From: Phormidium tenue FACHB-886
GTDB lineage: Bacteria; Cyanobacteriota; Cyanobacteriia; Elainellales; Elainellaceae
Assembly: GCF_014764505.1 (NCBI RefSeq)
Contig: NZ_JACXWX010000053.1
Location: forward strand, 1-33,770
DNA length: 33,770 nt
Direction of reading: 5' to 3'
Shown: in pieces, positions 26,509 through 33,572 of the stretch
Layout: each line of letters opens with the position of its first letter
How positions within the stretch are numbered: the first letter of the stretch is position 1
Notes under the pieces: model-generated
The model's input: only the letters and a program-made list of their open reading frames with translations
Told to the model about the DNA's origin: nothing
The model's database searches: none
Position numbers and translations under genes: made by a program

Positions 26509-27414
26509 TTAGATCGCTGGCATTCGTCGCGTCACTTCGTCCCAGGTTGGCAAATGTCCTCTGGCTCCATAACTGTCGAGCGATAAGCCGCTAGCAGTGA
26601 CCGCAAATTGTCCTGAAAATTGAATCGATCTGCCCTGTAGCCAAGCGGCAAGAAATGCACCCGCAAATACATCGCCTGCTCCGGTTGTATCTCGCACCAC
26701 TGCATCTACCAGAGCAGGAATGAAATACTCCTCGCCTTCTTCTGAGGCAATCAGTGCCCCCTGTTCTGCCAGCGTCACGGCGACAGTTTTGGCTCCCGAT
26801 CGCAGCAGAAATTGAGCCGCATCTGCGGGCGAATTTGCCAGTTTCTCAGCCAAACGTCGATTGATAAACACGACATCCAGATCAGGGGCAGCCTGACGGC
26901 TCACAGCAGCGATCGCATCGGGTTCAATCCCATCCAGGTCGGCGGAAGTCAACAGTCCTCGGCTTTTTGCTTGCTGAAGTCGTGTCATGCCTTCAGGCAA
27001 TCGATAGCCGTCGAGATGTAGACAGGCAGACGGTGGGGTTACGGTAAGGGCAGTAGTCAGCGTGCTGTAGTCAAAGGCGAAAGGTTCGCTGATAATGGCT
27101 CGTTCGCCTTCAGGATTCAGCAGGATCAGAGCAATTGTGGTTGGACGATCGCTGCGGATAATGCCGTTCGTTTGCACACCAAACTGCTCTAGCTCCGCCA
27201 GGGCAGTAGCCCCAGCCGGATCTTTGCCAACAGTGCCAAAAAACTGCACCGATAGTCCAAGTTGTGCCGCCGCACAAGCTAGATTTGCGGTCATGCCTCC
27301 GCTCGATCGCGTTAAGGATTGCGCCGTTTCCCGTTCTCCAAAGGCAGGCAGACGATCCAGAACTGCCACCAGATCCAGGTTGAGATATCCCGCTGCGAGA
27401 AGAGTAGGGGGCAT
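26509..27414 (-). CDS. PfkB/ribokinase-family carbohydrate or nucleoside kinase
   Basis: A 301-residue kinase. The N-terminal sugar-binding signature is AGYLNLDLVAVLDRLP followed by TRSSGGMTANLACAAAQLG. The C-terminal ATP/catalytic signature is RDTTGAGDVFAGAFLAAWLQ, with the catalytic Asp in GAGD. It is the first gene after the two palindromic operators and has an AGGA four bases before its ATG. It probably phosphorylates the compound brought in by the adjacent CUT2 importer. Ribose, fructose, adenosine and pseudouridine kinases share these motifs, so the substrate cannot be named. Confidence 0.9.
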   Translation of the reverse strand: MPPTLLAAGYLNLDLVAVLDRLPAFGERETAQSLTRSSGGMTANLACAAAQLGLSVQFFGTVGKDPAGATALAELEQFGVQTNGIIRSDRPTTIALILLNPEGERAIISEPFAFDYSTLTTALTVTPPSACLHLDGYRLPEGMTRLQQAKSRGLLTSADLDGIEPDAIAAVSRQAAPDLDVVFINRRLAEKLANSPADAAQFLLRSGAKTVAVTLAEQGALIASEEGEEYFIPALVDAVVRDTTGAGDVFAGAFLAAWLQGRSIQFSGQFAVTASGLSLDSYGARGHLPTWDEVTRRMPAI

Positions 27415-27429
27415 CGCTTCCTAACGCTC

Positions 27430-27441
27430 TAAAACGTTTTA
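27430..27441. promoter_or_regulatory. LacI-family operator, proximal copy (TAAAACGTTTTA)
   Basis: A perfect 12-bp palindrome with a central CG, 16 bp from the pfkB ATG. CG-centred palindromes with AT-rich arms are the usual target of LacI/GalR regulators, whose hinge helix opens the central CpG step. The lacI-type gene is directly upstream. An identical copy lies 21 bp further from pfkB. Binding here would block transcription near the start. Confidence 0.8.
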
Positions 27442-27446
27442 CGTGC

Positions 27447-27482
27447 ATCATAAAACGTTTTACTTGTTCCTGAATTAGTCAA
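27447..27482 (-). promoter_or_regulatory. Possible promoter of the pfkB operon
   Basis: On the minus strand TATGAT (27452-27447) resembles a -10 box and overlaps the edge of the distal operator. A TTGACT (27482-27477) lies upstream, but the spacer is 24 bp, too long for a standard promoter, so the -35 element may be weak or absent. Repression by occlusion would follow from this arrangement. The hexamers are suggestive only. Confidence 0.3.
27451..27462. promoter_or_regulatory. LacI-family operator, distal copy (TAAAACGTTTTA)
   Basis: Identical to the proximal copy. The two centres are 21 bp apart, two turns of B-DNA, so two dimers would sit on the same face of the helix and could bind cooperatively. 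I saw no third copy in the window. Confidence 0.8.
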
Positions 27483-27506
27483 TTGTGTGTTTGCATACAA
27501 AACTTT

Positions 27507-28517
27507 TTATTTGGCTTGAGGAACTGCTGCGCTACTTTCCCGAATACAAAGGGTGCAGGGTAGTGTGGTTTGCGGTTCCGCTGCGTCCTGACCTCCGATC
27601 AGGGTTTTGAGACGATCGATCGCCACCTGTGCCATTGCCTCAACAGGCTGCCGTACTGTTGTTAACGCGGGTTCAACCAGAGAAGCTGCCTTGATATCGT
27701 TAAAGCCAACGATCGATAAATCTTGCGGAATTTTGCGTCCGAGTTGACGGGCAGCCCGCATCACCCCAAATGCCATTAAGTCGTTTGCGGCAAAGATTGC
27801 AGTAATTTTGGAGTGCTGGAGCAGCCCGAATGCGGCAGTCTGTCCACCTTCCAAACGGTAGTCGCCCACGGCAACGCAACTGGGCTGCAGCTCAACCCCA
27901 GCCGATCGCAGCGCGTCTTCAAACCCTGCCCGACGTTCTTGAGCCGTGGAAAAGAGCACAGGACCGCTCACTAAACCGAAGTGTCTGTGACCGAGTGCCA
28001 GCAAATGTTCTGCAAGCTGTTTACCACCCTCATAGCTATCTGCATAGACACCAACATAAGGCGTTGCTTCGATCTTCTCGTCGAGCGTGACAATCTTGAT
28101 GTTTCGTCTTGCCAGCGTTGCCAGCCCAGGTGCAGGTTGATTGCTGCTGCGAATATAAATGAGCCCTTCAACCTGCTGTTCCTGGAGGATCTTCAGGTAA
28201 TGGGCTTCGCGTGCCGCATCCATTTCTGTACTGCACAAAATCAGGCTATAGCCCTGTTCATACAGCCCCCGCTCGATCGCCTGTACAGTTTCGGGGAAAA
28301 ACGGATTGGTGATATCGGGAACGAGTAAACCGACCACGCGACTCTTGCCGACAATTAAACTTTGGGCAGCGCGATTCGGGCGATAACCCAATCGCTTTGC
28401 GGCTGCTAGCACCTTTTGCCGCACTGCCTCACTGGTCGATCGATTTCCCGTCAGTGCATTGGAGGCAGAGGCAACTGATACGCCCGCTACGGCAGCCACA
28501 TCTCGAATCGTAATCAA
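27507..28517 (-). CDS. LacI/GalR-family transcriptional regulator
   Basis: A 336-residue regulator. Residues 1-45 are the HTH (ITIRDVAAVAGVSVASASNA), followed by the hinge region PNRAAQSLIVGKS and a periplasmic-binding-protein-like effector domain (VVGLLVPDITNPFFPETVQA, then AIFAANDLMAFGVM and LSIVGFNDIKAA). The start is a TTG: an in-frame TAA lies seven codons upstream and no ATG or GTG is available, and no good ribosome-binding site is visible, so expression may be low. It faces the same way as the pfkB run, 92 bp upstream, and presumably represses it through the two TAAAACGTTTTA sites until a sugar- or nucleoside-like ligand binds. Autoregulation is not evident. Confidence 0.92.
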   Translation of the reverse strand: MITIRDVAAVAGVSVASASNALTGNRSTSEAVRQKVLAAAKRLGYRPNRAAQSLIVGKSRVVGLLVPDITNPFFPETVQAIERGLYEQGYSLILCSTEMDAAREAHYLKILQEQQVEGLIYIRSSNQPAPGLATLARRNIKIVTLDEKIEATPYVGVYADSYEGGKQLAEHLLALGHRHFGLVSGPVLFSTAQERRAGFEDALRSAGVELQPSCVAVGDYRLEGGQTAAFGLLQHSKITAIFAANDLMAFGVMRAARQLGRKIPQDLSIVGFNDIKAASLVEPALTTVRQPVEAMAQVAIDRLKTLIGGQDAAEPQTTLPCTLCIRESSAAVPQAK

Positions 28518-28629
28518 GCTTGCAGGAGAAGTTTAAATCACTACGTCCCTATTGATAGCGCGCATCGAGAAATTTTTGTAGCTTTGGTTCTGCTTACTTT
28601 GAATAAAAGATCATGCGCACGTTTCAGGA

Positions 28630-29103
28630 ATGAATATCCATCGTGCTTTAGTGGCTTGGAACAGGGGAATGTGCCCGATTGATGAGAACGGAAATTTAGT
28701 CGATGTGAGGTTGAACGAGAAGCGAGACATGGAGGCAGCAAAAGCGTTTTTTGCTCAAGCGCATGAGGTAGCAGAACAACCGCCGCACCGAGTAGCAACG
28801 GATGGACACAGGAGCTATCCCAGAGCGATCGCAGAAGAACTGGGAGAAGGGGTGGAACACGAGGTAAGAGATTGCCGAGGGAATCCGATTGAGCAGAGTC
28901 ATCGGGGGATCAAGCAACGGTATTACCCAATGTTAGAATTTGGAGCGTTTGAATCAGCGCAGCGATTTTGTCAAGCGTATGATGAGGTAAGAAACTTTAT
29001 GAGAGTACAGCGTTATATGGCAGAAGTAGTGTCTCTAGCTGAGCGAAGAGAACGATTTACAGAACGAGTTAGCGAACTACAAGCGATCTTCCAATCTGCT
29101 TAG
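28630..29103 (+). pseudogene. IS6-like transposase, 5'-truncated
   Basis: From about residue 17 (IDENGNLVDVRLNEKRDMEA) the frame matches the second half of the IS6/IS240-type DDE domain (COG3316). It includes the second catalytic Asp (VATDGHRSYPRAIAEEL) and the Glu (GNPIEQSHRGIKQRYYPM). The N-terminal HTH and the strand with the first Asp are absent, and the first 15 residues look unrelated. Intact proteins are about 230 residues, while this has 157. It is therefore an inactive remnant between the lacI gene and the redox cluster. Clear terminal repeats were not found. Confidence 0.8.
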
Positions 29104-29190
29104 CAAAGAGAAGGGAAGATATATCTATGAAAAAGAGACGGGATTTGTGTACTCAGTTCTGATAATTTCGTTGATAGTATTCGATATTAA

Positions 29191-30306
29191 TCAATCCTTG
29201 GGAGGAGAGTAAGTTGGAAAATCGATGTACCCTTCTTGCCCCAAGGAATACCAAACACTGGGATCAGCAGGTGGATTTAAAGACCAACCATTCGCAAACC
29301 GCTCAACCAGATCTGGATTGCTAATGACTAGTCGCCCAAAAGCGATTAAGTCAGCGTTGCCATTTTGGATGGCGGCTGAGGCGCTTTCTTGCGTGTAGCC
29401 ACTGTTAGCGATGATGGAACCCGTAAACACGTTGCGAAATTCGGCTAATGTCAATGGCTCTCCCAACTCATGAAAGCCGTTGAATCCTAACCCGTCGATT
29501 AGAGCCAGGTAGGCTAAACCATAAGCATTCAACTGCTGAGCGACATAGAAGAATGTTTCCCGAAAATCTGGAGAACCCATATCATTAAACGTACTGTTGG
29601 GAGACAGCCTCACTCCCACTCGGCTAGCAGGAAACACCGTTAAAATCGCCTCAATAATTTCTTTGAGAAAGCGATAGCGATTCTTCAGATTACCCCCATA
29701 TTGGTCTGTACGCTGATTCGTTTTGGATTGCAGAAACTGATCGATCAAGTAACCATTCGCTGCATGAATTTCCACTCCATCAAAACCAGCTTCTTTCGCT
29801 CGCTGGGCAGCCTGACGATAATCGTCTACAACTGAAGCGATCTCATGCGTTTCTAGAGCACGGGGAGTTTCATAAGGTTGTTTGCCAATTGGAGTATGGC
29901 TGTATTTTCCATTAAGTTTGATGGCAGAGGCAGAAACAGGTCGTTGACCATTTTCCTGAAAACTAGTGTGAGATGCCCGTCCAGAATGCCATAGTTGAAG
30001 AAAAAATGGCGTGCTTTTCGCATGAACCGCATTGACAACTTGTTTCCAAGCGTGCGTCTGTTCTTCTGAGTAAATTCCTGGGCTATGAAGCCAACCATTT
30101 GCCTGGTGCGAGATTGCCGTTGCTTCGGCAATAATTAACCCGACTGAAGCCCGTTGAGCGTAATACTCTGTCATCAAAGCGTTGGGTATTCGCTCTTTAC
30201 CTGCTCGACCACGAGTTAACGGAGCCATGACCACTCGATTCTTGAGGGTTAACCCTGCTAAATTAAAGGGACTCAGTAGAGTTGTCGCGAGTATTTGAGT
30301 TGTCAT
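29191..30306 (-). CDS. Old Yellow Enzyme family FMN oxidoreductase (OYE1, NemA-like)
   Basis: A 371-residue FMN-dependent ene-reductase that uses NADPH to reduce activated C=C bonds of enals, enones, maleimides or nitro compounds. Landmarks are LKNRVVMAPLTRGRA, the substrate-binding pair in GVEIHAANGYLIDQF (His-x-x-Asn plus the proton-donor Tyr), RTDQYGGNLKNRYRF and the FMN-phosphate region IANSGYT and AFGRLVISNPDLVERF. It shares about 84% of residues, without gaps, with the first 370 residues of OYE2 downstream in coordinates. It is the third gene of the minus-strand redox group, 171 bp after azoR, and has its own leader resembling that of OYE2. Confidence 0.92.
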   Translation of the reverse strand: MTTQILATTLLSPFNLAGLTLKNRVVMAPLTRGRAGKERIPNALMTEYYAQRASVGLIIAEATAISHQANGWLHSPGIYSEEQTHAWKQVVNAVHAKSTPFFLQLWHSGRASHTSFQENGQRPVSASAIKLNGKYSHTPIGKQPYETPRALETHEIASVVDDYRQAAQRAKEAGFDGVEIHAANGYLIDQFLQSKTNQRTDQYGGNLKNRYRFLKEIIEAILTVFPASRVGVRLSPNSTFNDMGSPDFRETFFYVAQQLNAYGLAYLALIDGLGFNGFHELGEPLTLAEFRNVFTGSIIANSGYTQESASAAIQNGNADLIAFGRLVISNPDLVERFANGWSLNPPADPSVWYSLGQEGYIDFPTYSPPKD

Positions 30307-30312
30307 CCATTC

Positions 30313-30354
30313 TTACCTCAAAAGATAAATGAACATGATCGCCACGCATCATTT
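30313..30354 (-). promoter_or_regulatory. Leader block shared by both OYE genes (copy 1)
   Basis: These 42 bp just upstream of OYE1 agree, without gaps, with 33126-33167 upstream of OYE2 at 33 positions. The block includes the GAGGTAA ribosome-binding region and a conserved AAATGATG plus GTGGCGATC stretch (minus strand). The duplication that gave two OYEs therefore included control sequence. Confidence 0.55.
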
Positions 30355-30477
30355 GTTTCAATGCGTGTAGATAATTGGCAGTTCCGTGAGCGCATCGCTA
30401 ACAGCATCACTCACCTGAACGATGTGCAAAGAAGTGTTGTGTTCTGATCAATGAATTGCGTATTCTAGACAACAATC

Positions 30478-31110
30478 CTATGCAGTAGCTAACTCAATAA
30501 TTTTGGCGCGAGCGTTGGCGATCGATTTTGCCAACCCTTCACTATCAACTTGATCCTTCTCAATATGGATAAAGGTGATATCAGTAACCCCCATAAATCC
30601 GAAAATTGTTTCGATGTAGGGATCTTGGTGATTCATCTTCCCAAATCTTTCCCCAGGACCAAAACCAGTATCCCCTCGCGCTGTAATGACAAACATTTTC
30701 TTGCCTAGAACAAGCGGCTTATAGGGGTTTTCAGTATCCTCTGGTTCATAGGCGGCGGTTCTGTCCATTCGCACTATCTGGTCAATGTAAGCCTTAAACG
30801 CGCTGGGAACACTGAAGTTGTACATGGGAAGCCCAATGACATAAATATCGGCAGCTAAGAATTCGTCCACCAGTTGGTCGCTGATGCGGATTGCTTCCCA
30901 CATTTCAGGAGTTCGCTCCTCTGGAGAAATAAAGGCGGCGGCAACCCACAGTTCATCGACATGGGGAACAGGATGACGACCGACATCTCTATAGGTAACG
31001 GTATCGCCTGGGTGTGTCTGTTTCCAAGCTTCAACGAATTCTTTTGTCATGCGGCGAGACTGAGAACGCTCTCCACGTGGACTCGAATCAATGTGCAGTA
31101 GATGTGCCAT
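30478..31110 (-). CDS. azoR: FMN-dependent NADH-azoreductase
   Basis: A 210-residue flavodoxin-like quinone/azo reductase. The FMN phosphate loop is HIDSSPRGERSQSRRMTKEF (residues 6-25). The family blocks IYVIGLPMYNFSVPSAFKAY and VITARGDTGFGPGERFG are clear. AzoR-type enzymes perform two-electron reduction of quinones and azo dyes and protect against electrophile stress. It is flanked on both sides by OYE paralogues on the same strand, which makes a coherent set of flavin reductases for quinones, enones and nitro compounds. An AGGAGA lies upstream of the ATG. Confidence 0.93.
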   Translation of the reverse strand: MAHLLHIDSSPRGERSQSRRMTKEFVEAWKQTHPGDTVTYRDVGRHPVPHVDELWVAAAFISPEERTPEMWEAIRISDQLVDEFLAADIYVIGLPMYNFSVPSAFKAYIDQIVRMDRTAAYEPEDTENPYKPLVLGKKMFVITARGDTGFGPGERFGKMNHQDPYIETIFGFMGVTDITFIHIEKDQVDSEGLAKSIANARAKIIELATA

Positions 31111-31181
31111 CGTTAATAAATCTCCTGTTGAATTGAAAAAGGATACGCTTAAGACGAAGCAGTGAGCTTGTTGAGCAGTGT

Positions 31182-33119
31182 TCAGTTCTGTGCGGCTTGC
31201 GCGACCGCAAAGGTATCTTCAAATAACCGATAACGGACAATTAAACTGTTTTGAACTGCAAATTCAAGGGCAAATTCACTTTCGATTACTTTTCCAGTCT
31301 TTTTGATTTGTGATGTAAATTCACCTAACACCACAGCTTTTTCTCCTTCAACCACGATCGAGCGAATTTCAAGCCGAATCGACTCATCTTGTTCTCTCAA
31401 ATCACGAATAAAATTTGCAACACCCCTCCGTCCTTTTCTGGTTCCAATCCAGGGAACAAGATTGACATCCCCTGTAATATCCCAATCCACATCCTCGCTG
31501 AAGAGAGCGGCGATCGCTTCGGGTTCTGCACCTGACTGGAGGCGATCGAAGTATTGCTTGACTACATTTCGAGTTACATCGCTGCTTGGCTGCTCACCTT
31601 GGAAGATCTGAATCCGATCGCGATCAGCACTGGTGAAATCGGGATCGACGTAGATGTATATCCGCCGAATCAATGCCCCGTCAAATTCAAACACATTGCA
31701 GAAGCGTCCCTGCGAGACAATTCCATCGGGACAGTACAAGCCACCTCGCATCACGCCCCGTTCTGTTCCTTCAACAACAACGAAGTTGCCAGAAACAATA
31801 TAATTGAATGCCTCAATATCGTGTTCAATCCTTTCCAACTGATTCATCATGATTTCTGAAAACTTGACCAGAGCATCTTTGCCATGAGCCAGACCAAATT
31901 TTGGAAAGAAGAGTTGAACATCGTCGGTGAAAAGATTAAGAACGGTGGAATCTCTGGTATTCACCTTTCTGAAATACGTATTGACTGCTTCTATGCGATC
32001 GCTGCTGTCTTGAGATTCAGAATAAGCTGGAAAATCGGTATAGCCTTCTTGAACCAAGGAATACCAGACCTTAGTGTCGGTAGGTGGATTTAAAGACCAA
32101 CCATTCGCAAACCGCTCAACCAAATCTGGATTGCTGATGATGGGTCGTCCAAAGCCAACCAAGTCAGCGTTACCAGCTTCGATAGCGGCTGAGGCCGTTT
32201 CTTGGGTATAGCCACTGTTTGCCATGATTGCACCCGTAAATGCATCGCGGAATTCGGCTAACCCCATTGGTTCTCCTAGCTCATGGAAACCGTTGAACTC
32301 CAGTCCATCGATCAGCGCCAGGTATCCCAGACTATACCTATTCAACTGTTGGGCAACATAGAGAAAAGTCTCTCGAAAATCCGGGGAACCCATGTCATTG
32401 TAAGCACTGTTGGGAGACAGCCTGACCCCCACTCGACTGGCAGGAAACACCGTCAGAATTGCCTCGATAATTTCTTTGAGAAAGCGATAGCGATTCTCCA
32501 GGCTACCTCCATACTGATCGGTGCGCTGATTGGTTTTCGATTGCAGAAACTGATCGATTAAATACCCATGACCGGCATGAATTTCTACTCCGTCAAAACC
32601 AGCTTCTTTCGCTCGCTGGGCAGCCTGACGATAATCTGCCACGATTAAAGGAATCCCGTTTGTCTCCAATGCTCGGGGCGTTTCATAGGGCTGTTTGCCA
32701 ATTGGGGTGTGGCTATAATCTCCAGTCAGCCTGAACGCAGAAGCGGAAACGGGGAGTTGCCCATTTTCTTGAAAGCTACTGTGAGACGCTCGCCCGGTGT
32801 GCCAGAGTTGAAGAAAAAATGGTGTTTCTTTCGCATGAACCGCATCGACAACTTGTTTCCAGGCTTGTGTCTGCTCCTCAGAGTAAATTCCAGGACTATT
32901 TAGCCAACCGTTCGCTTGTTTTGAGATGGTAGTCGCTTCAGAAATGATTAGCCCAACTGAAGCCCGTTGAGCGTAATACTCTGCCATCAAAGCGTTGGGT
33001 ATTCGCTCCTTTCCTGCTCGTCCACGAGTCAACGGAGCCATGACCACTCGATTCTTGAGGGGCAGCCCTGCTAAATCAAAGGGACTGAGTAGAGTTGGAG
33101 TTAATGCTTGAGTCGTCAT
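31182..33119 (-). CDS. Old Yellow Enzyme fused to two SnoaL/NTF2-like domains (OYE2)
   Basis: A 645-residue protein. Residues 1-370 are an OYE nearly identical in layout to OYE1, but with GVEIHAGHGYLIDQF, so the substrate pair is His-x-x-His instead of His-x-x-Asn. Residues about 375-505 (SDRIEAVNTYFRKVNTRDST, LFTDDVQLFFPKFGLAHGKD, GRFCNVFEFDGALIRRIYIY) form one SnoaL-like fold. Residues about 510-640 (VVKQYFDRLQSGAEPEAIAA, LFSEDVDWDITGD, IGTRKGRRGVANFIRDL) form a second. SnoaL-like domains bind small hydrophobic ligands or act as isomerases and cyclases. Typical OYEs stop near residue 370. The frame is open throughout, so this is a real fusion. Role is inferred: substrate capture or a second reaction step. 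Confidence 0.9.
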   Translation of the reverse strand: MTTQALTPTLLSPFDLAGLPLKNRVVMAPLTRGRAGKERIPNALMAEYYAQRASVGLIISEATTISKQANGWLNSPGIYSEEQTQAWKQVVDAVHAKETPFFLQLWHTGRASHSSFQENGQLPVSASAFRLTGDYSHTPIGKQPYETPRALETNGIPLIVADYRQAAQRAKEAGFDGVEIHAGHGYLIDQFLQSKTNQRTDQYGGSLENRYRFLKEIIEAILTVFPASRVGVRLSPNSAYNDMGSPDFRETFLYVAQQLNRYSLGYLALIDGLEFNGFHELGEPMGLAEFRDAFTGAIMANSGYTQETASAAIEAGNADLVGFGRPIISNPDLVERFANGWSLNPPTDTKVWYSLVQEGYTDFPAYSESQDSSDRIEAVNTYFRKVNTRDSTVLNLFTDDVQLFFPKFGLAHGKDALVKFSEIMMNQLERIEHDIEAFNYIVSGNFVVVEGTERGVMRGGLYCPDGIVSQGRFCNVFEFDGALIRRIYIYVDPDFTSADRDRIQIFQGEQPSSDVTRNVVKQYFDRLQSGAEPEAIAALFSEDVDWDITGDVNLVPWIGTRKGRRGVANFIRDLREQDESIRLEIRSIVVEGEKAVVLGEFTSQIKKTGKVIESEFALEFAVQNSLIVRYRLFEDTFAVAQAAQN

Positions 33120-33125
33120 GCGGTT

Positions 33126-33167
33126 TTACCTCAAAAAGAGAGTGAATGCGATCGCCACACATCATTT
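33126..33167 (-). promoter_or_regulatory. Leader block shared by both OYE genes (copy 2)
   Basis: The ungapped counterpart of 30313-30354. It lies just before the OYE2 ATG. The rest of the 270-bp gap up to the AraC-type fragment should hold the OYE2 promoter and that of the divergent regulator. No hexamers stand out. Confidence 0.5.
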
Positions 33168-33389
33168 TTAGCCACGGAAACTAGTGGTCATTGGGAGAGG
33201 CATTGTAGCCGTGAATGATATAAACGTGTTTGGATGCCATTTGGGTTAGCGCGGCTGAGTATTCACCATTTCAGCTTAGAGAAATGCTCTATCCTCAACT
33301 ATCAGATTCCTGGACAACTATCAAAATCCTGCAATCAGTTTTTGAACTGCTGAGTGCAAGACACTAAAAGTAATTACAATTGAAACTAG

Positions 33390-33572
33390 ATGAATTGGGT
33401 TTGCAGAATGAAGTCGTGCTGCTTCGCAGATACCGCAAGGGTTGCTACCCATCCAGTTGAGATGGCTCACTTACTCATCCTGTCGAGTCAGGCTCAAGGT
33501 TGGGACAATGTTTTGGTTGAGCAATTTCAGCATCCACCTGAAGAAGAACGCAACCATTTCACTGAAACACCG
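33390..33572 (+). pseudogene. AraC-family regulator, N-terminal fragment cut by an IS6-family element
   Basis: The residues from about 25 onward (MAHLLILSSQAQGWDNVLVE, then QFQHPPEEERNHFTETP) match the N-terminal sensor region of cyanobacterial AraC-type regulators, which often begin with GWxNxxVEQFxHPPGE. The match ends at 33572, exactly where sequence resembling an IS6 terminal repeat begins, and the frame stops at 33629. The C-terminal AraC HTH is not present before the window ends. The start is uncertain (33390 or 33462). It was divergent from the OYE/azoR cluster and probably regulated it. Confidence 0.6.

Noticed and set aside
28586-28607. GGTTCTGCTTACTTTG as the terminal repeat of the IS6-like remnant
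   Set aside because: It resembles an IS6 end, but no matching repeat was found after the transposase fragment, so the boundary is not supported.
6994-29103. Composite transposon bounded by the IS630 and IS6-like remnants
   Set aside because: The two remnants belong to different families and are both defective, so they cannot have moved the island as one unit.
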